Source of the DNA: Phylloscopus collybita | Taxonomy: Eukaryota > Chordata > Aves > Passeriformes > Phylloscopidae | Direction: 5' to 3' | Length of the DNA: 64,000 nt | NCBI GenBank assembly: GCA_027886175.1 | Contig: JAJNNQ010000006.1 | Span: 7,192,001 to 7,256,000 of the forward strand | In this document: one piece after another, positions 1 through 12,831 of the stretch | How positions within the stretch are numbered: position 1 is the first letter of the stretch | Layout of the letters: the number at the start of each line of letters is the position of its first letter | Position numbers and translations under genes: made by a program | The notes under the pieces: model-generated | Told to the model about the DNA's origin: nothing | Databases searched by the model: none | The model's input: only the letters and a program-made list of their open reading frames with translations

Positions 1-744
1 TGAACAAAAACTTCTTAATTTTCTTTATATTCCTTAGCATATTTTATTTTCCATTCCTCATCTATTTTGCAAGACAGTGAGAATTTGTCTTTGTACTTTC
101 TTGTGGGTTTCTTTTTGGCCAGCATCTAATTTCCATGTGTGCCTATGACTTACTTGCACAAACATCAAAGAAAGGAGGAATATTACTGTCATCACAGCCT
201 AATGTTGGAAATAGGATGAAGATTTTTTTACCTGACTAGTATGTAGGGGGAAAAAATCTGCCTTTTGTTATTGTAGCTGTGCCATATATATATATATTCT
301 TCTATTCACCAAGTAAAAAAAAGTCAAAGCCAAAAAACTATCAAACCTCAAAACCCTCACATATATAATACATATATTTATATATTATATATAAAATTTT
401 AATTAAATGAAAACTAATGCTCAATTAATGTTCAATTAAGCCATTCACTGTAGGATTCACCAGATTATCCATCTGATAACATATTTTACTGACCTCCAGG
501 ACATGCTTAAAATGTGTTATACAGGCAATTTTCAAAATATTCCATTATTATTGAGTTTTGTACTGACATAATTTGTTGAGAAACTTCTGTCTACTTTTGT
601 TTTTGAACCTGATCATTATGAAAATAATTAGCTTGCACTGAAAAATAACAACTTCCAGATTTCTAGAACTAGTGCTGTTCCCCCTTTTGTTTCCCACATT
701 TTATTTATGAATTCAGTCATTGACTGAAATGTAACATGTTTATC
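1..744. other. AT-rich sequence, no gene seen
   Basis: TA-rich patches lie at 281-298 and 360-395. No recognised repeat family or gene. Confidence 0.5.
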
Positions 745-946
745 CAGAGGGTGCTTGGGCAGTGGAACAGGCTTCCCAGGGAATAAGTCGAAACTTATAC
801 CAAATCTGCCAGAGTTATATAAGAGCTTGGAGAAGCCCTCAAGCACATGGTGAGTCTTTGGGGTTGTCCTGGGAAGGGGTAGGAAGTGGACTCACCTGTC
901 CTTATTGATTCCTTCCAACCCAGAATGTCCTGTGAATCTATGATTT
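745..946 (+). mobile_element. CR1 LINE 3' fragment
   Basis: Contains 'gcagtggaacaggcttccca' and the tail 'gattccttccaacccagaat' with 'gtgaatctatgatttt'. A CR1 3' end of about 200 bases, with loss of some central sequence. Confidence 0.85.
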
Positions 947-1701
947 TGAGAGTGTTTCAACTAATTCTAAATCCAAGAGGAATCTGCTTTAGAATGCCCT
1001 CTTATGCATCTTGTAAAGAGATTTCTTAACATTTGATTAAAGTGCAAAGGTTTGTGTGGGGGACAATCTTCTTAGTCAGAAACATGCACATAGACCTTGC
1101 TGAAAATTGTTAAAAGGGAAAAGCACTAAATATAATATTTTTAGAATACGGTTTGCTAAATTGATAAGTTGATAGAATAATTCATCATTTCTATTGTTGA
1201 GCAATGCGCAATAGAATAAAAATTTTGGTGGGGAGACAAAAGTTTTTTCTTCACAAAAGAAAACACATTTTTAAGAAAGTGTATTGCCGCCTACAAATAT
1301 ATTCTTTTATTTTATTGGATATATATTATATGCTAGTGAATTACATTATTAGCCATTCATTAACGTGTATTGCACCATTTAAAATTAGAGATTTTGAGTA
1401 TTTGAATATTTTTCCATTGATTTTTAATCTTATCATTCATGCTTAGATATCTACTAAAAGATTCTTGGTATTATAACTAATATATCATTCTGAAATTTTG
1501 CAGGTTTTGTTTGTCTGTTTCATATTTCTTAGTTGTTCATCTGGTCTCATAAATTATGTGTTGATTTTACAGCATTTTTACATTTTTCCTGAGGGATCTG
1601 AAGGTTTCTAGTATGTTTATATTCTCAGTAGTGATAGAGAGAGTTTGCCTGCATCTTTGGCTATGATGCATAAAGAGAGATTGACTTAAACTTCAGCTTC
1701 T
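947..1701. other. AT-rich sequence, no gene seen
   Basis: The 80-codon plus frame at 1204-1446 is Ile/Lys/Tyr-rich with no domain. Nothing else recognised. Confidence 0.5.
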
Positions 1702-1955
1702 TGTTCGATGGAGGACACACATAATTGACACAGATAATGGTGACAAGCACCAGCACTTTATTGTCATTCCCAAGTACCACCTTTTATGCCTGGTTTCTCA
1801 CATGCATAACATCTGCATGCCCTTTTACTCTTTTGTGATTGGTCAATACACCTCAGCATTCCGTGCTTCCTTTCCTTCAATGCTGTTCACCTGTCTTACA
1901 CAGCTGCACCCCATTAGGGATGAGGCTCGGCAGCAGCCCCATTCCTAATGTCCCA
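1702..1955 (-). mobile_element. Probable solo LTR
   Basis: On the minus strand this block begins TGGGACATT and ends CGAACA, so it has TG...CA ends. It contains, in order, a CCAAT-like 'attgaccaatcaca', a TATA-like 'gcataaaaggtgg', and the polyadenylation signal AATAAA just before 'gtgctggtgcttgtcacc'. This U3-R-U5 order is that of a retroviral LTR of about 254 bases. I did not find a convincing target-site duplication, and no internal viral sequence adjoins it. Confidence 0.6.
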
Positions 1956-2410
1956 TAATCTCTTCTCCTACGCTTGGCTTTAAAATTATATAGTCTTTTG
2001 TCATGCCATCAAGTCTGTTTTGCTCCTTACCAGGCAGGTCAGAGCAGTGATACATCTACTAAAGGGTCAGCTATACAGTGAGGCTTTAAGAAGGAAGCTC
2101 AGAAATTAAGTGGTCTGTCTGAAAGAATGGACTGTGAAAGCATTAAAGAAACCGATGGACTGAAACTGCTTTGAAAAAAATATTGCTAAACACAAAGTAT
2201 TTGTATTTCAGAGCCTAAATGCCTACAGCAGTAAAACATCCTTACTGATACAGTTATTTTGAACTCTCTATAAATATTCAATAAAGTATAAAAATTTAAT
2301 ATACTAAGGCAATTAGAGTACTAGGTATATGTAATCTTAGATAGATTTTCCTGTTTATATAGAGTCTCTACTAGTCAGGTGCATTTTTAATTTTTTTTTT
2401 CTATTTCTGT
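1956..2410. other. AT-rich sequence, no gene seen
   Basis: Lies between the LTR at 1702 and the SINE at 2411. No open frame of note. Confidence 0.5.
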
Positions 2411-2531
2411 TTAAGGACCCACAAGGATGATTAAGTTGAACTCTTAAGTGAATTGTACATGTGGGGATTGAACCCACAACTTTGTTGTTATTAGCAATGT
2501 GCTCTGACCAGCTGGGCTAATCTCAGGGTCA
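2411..2531 (-). mobile_element. tRNA-Ile-derived SINE with CR1-like tail (TguSINE1-like)
   Basis: On the minus strand positions 2530 to about 2458 read like tRNA-Ile: an A-box-like 'agcccagctggtcagagc', the anticodon-loop sequence 'tgctaataacaac' (AAT anticodon), and a B box 'gggttcaatccccac'. A short linker follows and then 'aatcatccttgtgggtcctt', which matches a CR1 3' tail. A tRNA-Ile head joined to a CR1 tail is the structure described for the passerine SINE TguSINE1. Acceptor-stem ends do not pair well, so it is not a functional tRNA gene. Confidence 0.75.
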
Positions 2532-3323
2532 TTATGTGTAGTAATTGAAAAATGTCTGACTAACTTATGATAATTTACTGCATTTTATAAAGCTTTTGAA
2601 TGTAGAACAGGAGGATTCTGTAAAGTGTCTTTTCTTCTGTATCTTATCTTGATTTTTTTAACTCAACATTGCTCAAATTTTCTCATTTCTTCAAGACTAT
2701 CTTTTGTTTATAAATATGCTCATGATTTTTCTTTTAAATAAATGAGTAATATTCTAAAGAATTTAGAGGACTTAGAGAAAAAATTAAATTAAAAATTATA
2801 TCTTGTAATATTAATGTACTATATTGATCTTCTAAAGTCAATTGCTTTCTCTGCCTAGTAGAAGACGCATATCTAATGAGTATTCTCAACCAACTTTGTG
2901 ATCTTTGCATCTACAAAACTGCATCTGTATAAAATATACGAACATTATTTCCACTTGAACCAAAAATATCTAACCTCAAGCCATAATCTCCTGATACTCC
3001 TTGGGTGATTTTTGAGGGCAGCACCTAATGAAGGTCCTTCCACATTAGATAGCTCAGAATGTGGTGTACATAGAATTAGTAATTACTACACATTGCTAAA
3101 GATTGGTGACAGAATGGACCTTGAGTACATAATTCTATCAGTCAGCAAACGTTAATCTTAAAATGGTCCCAGTCCCTGTATCTTAAATAGAACTTTCAAA
3201 ATCCCCACTGCTTGGCAATCCAGTAGGACCTTGCAATTAAATAGTACACATGTTGCAATAATCTCCTGTGAGATTATTGCAACTCACTCTCCATGGTGAG
3301 TGCTCAGCTAATGGAGATGCTGT
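2532..3323. other. AT-rich sequence, no gene seen
   Basis: Nothing recognised beyond short direct repeats such as 'tctcctgtgagattattgca' with an inverted neighbour near 3250-3285. Confidence 0.5.
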
Positions 3324-3550
3324 TAAAAACAAACAAACAAGCAAACAAACAAAACCCCAAACAAACAAAAATAAAATCTAGATTATTTACTCTTAACATT
3401 TTTGGAATAACTAGCAAACTTATTTTAAAACAAACAAACAAACAAACAAACAAAAACAAAACAAAAAGAAAGAACCCCCCCAAACAACAACAACAACAAC
3501 AAAACAACACAAAAAAACCACCACCCAACTAAACTAAAAACACAACAAAA
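3324..3550 (+). repeat. (CAAA)n and (CAA)n low-complexity tracts
   Basis: Two CAAA-rich blocks (about 3329-3371 and 3429-3550) flank a 55-base unique segment. The second includes AACAAC units and CCCCCC. Both strands show artefactual open frames rich in Lys/Asn/Gln/Pro or Phe/Cys. Confidence 0.92.
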
Positions 3551-3559
3551 CCTTAACAA

Positions 3560-6500
3560 CATGCCAGTACAGTAAAAACTTTTAATCTAAATGATTTATT
3601 TGATCTACTTAAGAGTTTTACAAAACTCTTCTATTTTCTACTCAATTCTTTCCTGGATTTCACACAGAAATAGAAAATAAACAATTTCAGTGGTCTTGTA
3701 GAGCACTGATCCTTCAAGCTGCATTAGATCATGGTTAGTCTGTATTTTGATTCTTGTATTTTATTAATACATTGTATTTGTAAAACTCAAATACTTTAAG
3801 TAAACACATTTGCTATTATGTTGTAGCATGCAAAGATATTATAGATTAATAAAACATAAAACCTGCTAGGTTTTAAGAAATTCTTCCAAGTTTGGAAGTT
3901 CTGCTATTTCAATGAAAGCAGAGCCACAGGCAGCAGGAAGAGTATTATGGAGTAAGATGTTCTCAATTTAAAAACCAGGATGGATTGTTAACCATCTGTT
4001 TTGACCACCATAAAATCTTAAAAGCAAGAATCATTTTGGATCAGTGTTAAGCCTTTTTTTCCCTAAAATATTTTATCAAGTTTGAAAGTTAGGAGACTAT
4101 TCAGCAAGCTTTACAGAAGACAAAAACATTGTTATTAGGACCAGTTACAGCTGCAAAAAACATGGAATATTTAAGGCAGCAGTTAAATGTGTAAAAGTAT
4201 TACTAATGAATTTTAGTATCAATAAAAATGAAGAAAACCACTCAGGGTAAGAATTCAAATTATTCCTATAACCTACAACTATTTCAGTTAACAGCACTAG
4301 CCAGGAAAATAACCTTAGAATTACTGTTGACAGCATAGAAGAAACCACTGCTTAGACAAATATTGTGAAATATCTCTAAGAAGAAACCAGAATACATAGG
4401 GGATGAAGGAGTGAAAAATGCAAAGAATACTATGGTGACCCTATAGAAATGTGGCTGGAGGTTTAAAATGTTTGTGACATATTAGACAATTCAGAACTAA
4501 AAGATGTTCAAGAAAAGGATAAGGGCACGATCAAAGAGTGGAAAAATCTTTCCAAACAAACATTGAAGGATGCTCTCTTGGCAAAAACACCCCAGAAGTG
4601 TTAGAGCACTGTGTTGTCAATAATCTAGCTAGCTAAAGAAGCTACCTCTAAAAGGTTTGACTTTTATCCTGTGAAGTGAAAATTATAAACCCATGATATC
4701 AAAGACTATAATTACAAGTGCTCATCCTGAAATGTCTCATAAAAGATTTCCAGTACATACCTTTTGCCAAGTAGATTTGATAAACCCAAGTTGTCTTTTA
4801 AGCCTATTTTCTACCTTCATCTCTGTCTTGGTTTTTTTTTTTTTTTGTTTCGTTTTGTTTTCTGGTTTTGATTCTTGTTCCAATTACTTCTCTCCTACTG
4901 TCTTACTTTTTGATTTAAGTATATGTGCATATGAAAAAATAGAATTTGTGTGTTCTTCTTCTTTTTCCAATCCACTTGATACATCTCCTCGTTCTGTTAA
5001 AGGAAGAGCATACGTGGTACCACCTGAAGTTTTCTTGATTGCTACGGGAGCTGAGAATAGAATGCAGGCTGGTGGTCTGCTGTCTGCTTGCAATTCTTTT
5101 TAAGAAAGCTGACTATATCCATAGGAGATGAAACATGTGTTGCATAGAACATGAATGGATAATAAAGAGCGACCTATGATTTAACCTACAAATCAGCTTG
5201 CAGTGCATCTATGATTGAAAATGCTTTTGTATTAGATTTTGTCCTCTTAAGATTACTCTTGCCACTCTCTCCATAGATACTCAGAATTATTTTGGGTTAG
5301 GAACATACACTGTCCTATGTTATTCTAAATAAAAGGCATGCAAATAAAAGTACCATAATGAGAGGCTCTTTGGCACTCAGTTTTGTTTAAACCCTCCACT
5401 AATTTATCAGAAGGTTTTGGTAATAGAAACACAACGCTGCATGCAATTTACATCATCAGATTAAGGCAAGAATTAGCTACCATTTAAATCTATGCCAAAC
5501 TATGGATTACACAATATATACTTTGCCAGTAACTTTGTCAAGTGATGCATGGAAAAAATAACTATGTCATCTATTACATTATAGCACAAGTCATCCCTGC
5601 AACTCAACATCAAATAAAAAAAAGCAGTAGGTTTCCTTATGTATACACAAGCCTAAAAGAAGTTGCTTAATCACAACAAAGACTGCAGAATGAACTTACA
5701 TGCTGCCCTTGTGAGGTGCAGCAGCTATTCAGGGCTGAGATAAAATATGTCACAGATGGTATAAGATTTTCCCCTATTCTACCCTGACTGCTGTTCCTTC
5801 TGCCTATGGTGCACCAGGAAATGCAGAAATAAATAAAGAAAGAATTCTGTAAGGATCAGTACTGCTGTTCACTTCAGCACAATGCTCTAAAGACAGGGAG
5901 AGTTTGTATTTTTGCATAAGGATGAAAACAAATGAAGGTCAGATAAGGTTAAAGTCCTTCAACTTAAAATGTATAAAAAAATTATTTTTTTAACACTGAT
6001 ACAAATCTGAAATTGTGAATATTTATATATGAAATAGGTGTGGATATTACAGTGGTATATACACATCTGTCACTATACCTCTGAAATGATGATTTGTTTG
6101 AAAACTGAGAAGCAAATAATATTTTTTTTAAATCTCAAAAGATTTAGCCCCAAGCAACTCTTCTAAGCCCCTTCTTGAGACATACGTATAATTTATGAAA
6201 TAACATTTTTGTAATTTACAGATAGGTCATTATTAGTAAATTAATTATTTTCAGAAATATTTTAGGAAAAAAAATGTAATGGGATTATCTATTATTGAGT
6301 CCAATCGATAATAAATGAGAAACGATAAGTCTAGTAAATAAAGATCAAACCACTGCTTATTTGGAACTCACTGTAGACATTTTTGGATAATTAACCCACC
6401 TCTGTGAGGTGGGATGCAGTTGTGATGTTTCCTTACAGAACAGGGACAAACATAAACATTAGATTGAGGAGATGAGGCAAGGAGCAGAAAATTATTTCCC

Positions 6501-7585
6501 ATGTACCTCATTTTAGATTGAAGCAACAAGGCAATAATATAAGTCACTGAAAAGGGTAAGGCCCAGACAAGTGAGTGTCCCATCAGTAAATCCTTTCCTG
6601 CTTAACTGAACAATTGTTTTTCCACTAAAGGGTAATTCGATTTTCATTACAAATGTTCATGCCAGTAAACTGTCTCACAATGTTTAAAGCCTTAGTCTTT
6701 GCTTTCATGGCTTATTTAGACACTTCAAATTTGTCTGAGATGGAGCACTGAATATAGGCAAGACTGATAAATCTAATCTGTTATCTTCTCATTATTTTTG
6801 TAATATTAATTCATTCTTATATCACAGCATCAATAAGAAACTGGTTTTAACATCTTCTTACCATGTCCTAGATACTGAAGGCTTAATATCAACTAATTAG
6901 AGGCATAATATAGCAAGCATACTGTTTATTCTATTCTTGTTTTACATATAGGAACCTTATTATATTTAGACCTCTGAGCCAACTGTTACAGTGCTACAAT
7001 AAAGGCTGCCTCTTTGTAAACTCCTTTTTATCCACAGAGGAAGAGTATTTGATTTTTTTTTTTTTTTACTTTGGGAAGACAGGAGTGCTTAGAAATGCAA
7101 AAGTTTTACATTAGAAAACTGTGTTTTCTACCATCTATAACATAAATGTTATTATCTTGATCATTAACAAATAATATTTCTACACAGATAACAGTACTAA
7201 ACTACATACGAATTCTCAGTTAAAATTCTTAATATCTTTGGATTTTGGCTTAATTTCTGGAGAACAAAAGGGAAGGATACTTATATGGTTCAGGTACAAA
7301 ACTGCAGCTTAGCTATGCAAAAATTCTAAAATGTTTAAAACAATTGTGGCTCACAACAAACATATTTTATAGTACATTTTAAAAAAAAGCAATGGAAATG
7401 TTAATGCTTTTCAAAATGGCTTTGCACTGAAGTTTCAGTTTGGGAAATGAGAAAAAAAAGTAATAAGCTACAGGATGCTTAGGGAAAAAATGTTCATAAA
7501 GTCAGAGAAGCTGAAGTTTTGAGGTTTTTTTTAACTAGAAACGTCAAGAGTATTTCCATGGGTAATTGAAAGGACTCATGGTAGA
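3560..7585. other. AT-rich sequence, no gene seen
   Basis: No recognised mobile element. Contains an 8-base-stem hairpin at 6395-6413 and a T-run at 7053-7067. The 136-codon plus frame at 4693-5103 has a T-run-encoded Phe stretch and no domain, so it is not called. Confidence 0.5.
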
Positions 7586-8022
7586 GTCATAGAAAATGCT
7601 GAGTTGGAAGGGAACCATCAGGAATATTGAGTCCAACACCTGGACCTGCTCAGGACACCCCAACAGTCACACCATGTGCCCAAGAGCTTCATCCAAATGC
7701 TTCTTGAACTCTGCCAGGCTTGGTGCTCTGACCAATTCTCTTCGGGAATCTGTTCCAGTGCCCAACCCACCTGTGTGAAGAACATTTTCCTGACATCAAT
7801 CTAAACCTCCCCTGACACAGCTTCAGGCCATTCTCTTGAGCCTTGTTACCAGTCATAAGACTGAAGAGATTGGTACCTGACTCCTCCTCGTAAGGTCTCC
7901 CCTCAGTCTCCTCCTTCTCCTCCAGGTTGAAAAGACCAAGTGACCTCAGCCACTCCTGATAAGGCTTCCCTTCCAGATCCTTCACCATCGTCATGGCCCT
8001 CCTATTGACACTCCCCAATAGT
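7586..8022 (-). mobile_element. CR1 LINE 3' fragment
   Basis: The plus strand starts 'gtcatagaaaatgctgagtt' and continues 'cttgaactctgccaggcttg', 'ctgttccagtgcccaaccca', 'gaagaacattttcctgacat' and 'ctcctccaggttgaaaagac', ending 'atggccctcctattgacact'. This is the reverse complement of about 430 bases of a CR1 3' end. The 109-codon minus frame is a remnant of the element. Confidence 0.94.
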
Positions 8023-8220
8023 TTAATGTGTTAATGATTTGGTTTACCATACCTACTCAGGAAAAAATATCAAAGAAATTGTTTCGTTTATCTTGTTTTT
8101 TCATGTAACTCAGAAATAATGGCTGCAAATAGTCACTCTAAATCTCAAAGTTCTATCATCATTTATAGGTCATGGTATAGAAAATCCCTTACAAACCACA
8201 GCCCCTTAAAGAAAGCTACA

Positions 8221-8275
8221 AAAATAAAATAAAATAAAATAAAATAAAATAAAATAAAATAAAATAAAATAAAAT
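8221..8275 (+). repeat. (AAAAT)11 microsatellite
   Basis: Eleven perfect AAAAT pentamers. It lies 200 bases right of a CR1 fragment. Purity suggests it is recent and polymorphic. Confidence 0.98.
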
Positions 8276-8276
8276 A

Positions 8277-9202
8277 GTGCTTTACTCACAATATAAGTAT
8301 GCTTATACATTTTTATTTCAGTCATTTCCAGATTGCCACTCTATAGAATTCTATTGTAGATATTTGATATCACCTCTTCTTGAGAAAATTATTAAAAGCT
8401 TTAAGTAGAGTTTTTTTCAATTCTGTTGAGGTTGCAGTCTTGTAAACTTGTGTGTTGTAAAGAATAAATTTAGTTTGGGAGTTTTTTACTTATTTTCTAT
8501 GACAGCAGTATTTATCAGAGTTGATTACTTCGAACTTTTTAGTAGAAGGAGAAAATAAATGTTAAATTAAATTAAATTTAAGTTAATGATATACATTTCC
8601 ATTACTCTGGCTTTCTCAAACTCTCTCATTAAACTGTTTTGAATATGAATTTATTTACTAAATATTCATGGTAAAAATATAGAAATAAATATCCCATTCA
8701 GAGTTCTGAAAGGTCTTGGAAGATAGAAATTTTTATTGAAGACTTATCATGGTTTTAATCATTGTTTTAATCTGATTTGTCAGTAAACTGAAAATTTGAA
8801 AATTTATTGTTGAAAATTTATTCATCAGAGTTATTTTCTTAAAAATACATAGTAAAGTAACATGGCAGCAATAGCTGACAAAGCCATAACTACTCAAAAA
8901 AAATTCAGTATACATAACTTTTAAAATATTACAAGTTATAAAACTCAGTACAGTCAAGTAATTCCCTAACTTAGGGCTCCCATTGCATCTGTCAGTAATT
9001 TCCCAATTGCAAACACTATGAATATGGGCAGACAAGAATCCTTCTTGTTAAAGATATATCACACTACTCTGCTTGAAATAATTCAAGAGTGACTTGCAAC
9101 TCTTATTCTGAGTAAAATTGTGTTCATTTTGTGTAAGTAATTTAGTGTTGTATTACCATTACCACTTTGGTATTTGCAAGTCCTAAAATTATCCTTATTC
9201 AC
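8277..9202. other. AT-rich sequence, no gene seen
   Basis: A 100-codon minus frame (8733-9035) is Ile/Phe/Thr-rich, lacks any domain and is typical of chance frames in AT-rich DNA. Confidence 0.5.
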
Positions 9203-9379
9203 TCAAAATCTGTGGGCAGGCATGGCCATGTCTGTGGCTGAGATGGAGTCTGACAATCCTCTGACACAGCTTGGGAAGGGGATGATGCCCCAGGCAGAAC
9301 TGAAATGGCCTTTGGCCTTGTAGGTGTGGTTGGAGGTTTCAGGAGAGATTGTTCAGAATTTATAAAGTCTCTTAGGGCC
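9203..9379 (-). other. Possible cassette exon (unidentified gene)
   Basis: On the minus strand a CTCTCAG acceptor ends at 9380 and a GTGAAT donor starts at 9202. They enclose 177 bases, an exact multiple of three, open in one frame and GC-richer than the AT-rich surroundings. The encoded stretch is Ser/Pro/Thr-rich (for example KPPTTPTRPKAISVLPG), as in disordered linkers. I do not recognise the protein. The acceptor has only a weak pyrimidine tract and the donor is suboptimal, so this may be chance or an old repeat. Confidence 0.22.
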
Positions 9380-9409
9380 CTGAGAGTGGTACTTATTTGC
9401 AAAGTCATT

Positions 9410-12400
9410 TAAAACTTTGAATCTTTGTGATTATCTTTGAAAGCTACTATATATAATATCATCAATTTTTAATCACAATTCTCAATAGGGAGCTTTACTC
9501 AAAAGCTGATGGGATATGACACAACCTAGGGTTTTGAGATACTTCTTCAATGATTTGCTTCTATTTTGAGGGAAATTATGTGTTTGTGAAAATGTTTGTG
9601 TGTGTGCATGCATGCTAATTTGTCTAGATCAATCAGTCTTGTTTTAATGCTCTTGCAAACCTCCTATATGACTTTAAAATGTGGCATAGACTCATGTATT
9701 GATCTTAATTATGTATAAAAGCCATGCAGCATATTCAACTGTACAAGCTGCATTCAAAGAGAATTAAATCTTGTGCTATGCCACCTAGATGGAAGTATTA
9801 GTGCAATTAAATCTACAGAATTAAATAATGAGCCATGAAGGATGTTAGTTCCTTGAAAAAATTGTAAACATTAATAGCTACTGTTAGCTGGGAACTGAAA
9901 ATATATATTGGATAGTCTCACCAATAAAATTATATATAATATAATTCTCCTAAAAACTGCTGACTGTATGAATTGTTCTTTGATGAGAGTGCTTACAAAG
10001 ATATCATCCCTAAGATATAGCAAAAATTGATTGACTGTTAATGATTACATGTTTTAAAAGGAAAAATTGAACAGTTTTGTAATCTTAAACATTGATCTAC
10101 ACACTATGATAATTTTTAGTTGTATTGTGCTTTACAGTTGCATGCTGATTCACTTAAATTGAGAGTATTTACAAATGCAATACAGATGAAGCTTCAAGCT
10201 GACAATCTGCAACATTACATGAGATAAATAATTTTAGTCTTCCATTCTCTTCCGTTTTTCCAACATACAATTTAAGTAATAAATAAATGAATACTACAAT
10301 CTGCAGCTTTCTTGAAGTAGGAAAATATAATTCTTTGTATTATGCAAAACAAAGAAAAAAGTTTTTGTATTTTCTTCACACATCTTAATATATTTGTGCA
10401 TGCAGTTTTCTGGTTTTAGTAAAATAAGATTCTAAGATCAAAATTCACAAACTGTTATCTACTTTAAATTAACAGACTGTTATCTACTCAACTTTCTGAA
10501 AGACTATAGTCTATTTAATAAAACTAAACAAAAAAATTAACTTACTGTTAAGACTTGCAAACTGGTCAAGAAATACAAATGCACTGACCTAGAAGAATTA
10601 GTTATTGCTGAGAAGTGTGTAGTAGTGATAAAATCAGGCTCAAAGCTTTCCTGATCAGAGACTACCAATGTGTTAAGTAGACCAGGTCAATTCTTTTTTT
10701 CACTGCAGCAGATTTTCATCACAAACTGAATTTTAAAAAACAAACAAGCAAACAAAAAAACTTGTGGAAATGCAACAGTGTTGATAGATTTCTTTAAAAA
10801 CAAATTCTAAAAGACACAAAATAAATTTTGTTTTATTCTTCTTTTCTTCTGAATATTATGTTTGCATTCTATTGTATGGTACATTGTGGCACCCTAATCA
10901 AACTAAAATGCACTTTTATCAAAGCTAAATGGTTTTCAACCAGAGTATAGTTGCTTCATTTAGTCAATTTTTCTGTTTATCTGCAAACAGTTCCTCTCTT
11001 TGTGTTTCTTTGCAAGGTGCTCAATTCTCTACATGTTGTTTCCAGATTTTAGACATTTTACCCAATGTAATTTTTAGTATTTGAGTTTTTAAGTGACAGG
11101 CACTGCAGTGCTGTGACACTGAAGTCCTTTGCAGATGAAGATATTAGATATGTGGGAGCAAGTCAGTAAAAGAGTGAGTGAAGCAGTCAGACAGAAATAC
11201 AAATAAATTATACTTGATGTCAGCTAGTCTAAATCAGGAACTATTATTAATACATGTTCAAACTACTCCTCCAATGTCAAAGAATGGTACTTAAAGGAGA
11301 TAGTTTGGTGAGGATAAGGGCTTACTAATGTCTTACCAAAATATACAGCTTGCTTCTCAGTTATTCTAATTAAATGATTTATTACTGGAACTATTATAGC
11401 AGTATATATTCAGAAATTTTATTCATGGCATTCATACATAAAATAAGATTTATGTAACTCCCTGTGATGCATATGAGAAGTTTTACTAGTAACAGTGTTG
11501 TATTCAAATTAATAATACAGCTGAATATTATGAAAAAGTTATAATTATTTTAAAATATTATTTAACTGAATCTTCAATCAACATGTAGTTCACGTTTCTA
11601 CATATTTTAAAGTAATATATTCTAAGAAATGAAATTATTCTTCTACTGTCCTCTCTTTCACTGTGTGGAAAAATTTACCAGCAAAATCTACTTTTTCATA
11701 GAGTAGAAGTACAATTTTCTCCTTCCCTTCCTCATAAAGGCATGAATTACCTTTCATTCAAAATTCATAATCTCTGCAAAAGCAATATATTTTCTTAACT
11801 ATTACACAAAATGAGATAGTTAGCCAGTTAGTCACTAGGTCGGTTGGCAAAATAGCTATTTTGCTCCTAGCAGATGCTTCTCTATCTCTACTCATCTAAA
11901 TTGCCAGAGATATGGAAGTGTAAGCAGGTCTCTAACTCACACATGAGTGAAAAGTACTTGTTTTGCTATGCTAAAAAACTATTTATCATGAACACCATTT
12001 TTATATGCTGATAATGTCAAAGCAGAATCCCTGATGTGACAGAAACTGCTCTAGTGACAGCTGTGCAACAAGCAGTAATTGAACATATTTAAAAATCTAT
12101 CCCATGTACTGAACAGATTTCAATGTCTGCTTTGTTTAAGGTCCACTGAGTTGTGAAATGGTTGCTTCATTCACACAGATGTTAATATCTCCAGGCTCTT
12201 CTTTGTTGTTCCTCATTTGCATATTTGCAGTAAGTTTGCTGCTCATGAAGTCAGACACAGCTACTTGTCACTACTCTCTGTTAGAATAATGCATCTTGAA
12301 GACAAAATACAAGAAGCTATAATTACACCTCATTAAGATTTAAGGAGAAAAATAATAAGAAACATACCAATAGATGTTCAGTCACTGGTGCTTCATTACT

Positions 12401-12831
12401 TTCTTTACTGTTTAAATACCTTTTTCTGATGAATATAAATTACTTAGGGAAAACAATATAGTTTTGAATCAGTTTAAGAGCCTCTCTTTGTCTTTTCATC
12501 TATGAACACATTCTGAAGTAATAATCCAACAAGATATTGGAGTTTTATATGATTATTAAATATTGTATTTCATCATTCCATAGCAAAACTTGAAGTTTTC
12601 ATTTAATTTCATTTATTTTATCCATTCTTTGAGAATCACAATATGATTCTGAATACTCAAAAAAAAAAAATAAATCAGTGAACAAAGGACACAGATAAAT
12701 TAATTAGCAAATAATTAAAATACCAAAAATGTGTTTGTTGACTGGCTAAAAATTGCAGACAACAAATTTCAATATCAATGAGTATTCATCTCTGAAGTAC
12801 TTTACATATCAATTAATTCTATATCATTGCC
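9410..12831. other. AT-rich sequence, no gene seen
   Basis: No recognised repeat family. A short imperfect tandem duplication of 'actgttatctact' lies near 10451-10490, and a CAAA patch near 10737-10760. No coding support. Confidence 0.5.

Noticed and set aside
2458..2530. tRNA-Ile gene on the minus strand
   Set aside because: Internal boxes and anticodon are recognisable, but the acceptor stem is not well paired and the 3' side continues into a CR1-like tail, so it is a SINE.
3293..3532. Lys/Asn/Gln/Pro-rich small protein
   Set aside because: Translation of CAAA and CAA tracts.
4693..5103. 136-codon plus frame
   Set aside because: No domain, a Phe run encoded by a T tract, AT-rich context, no splice or promoter evidence.
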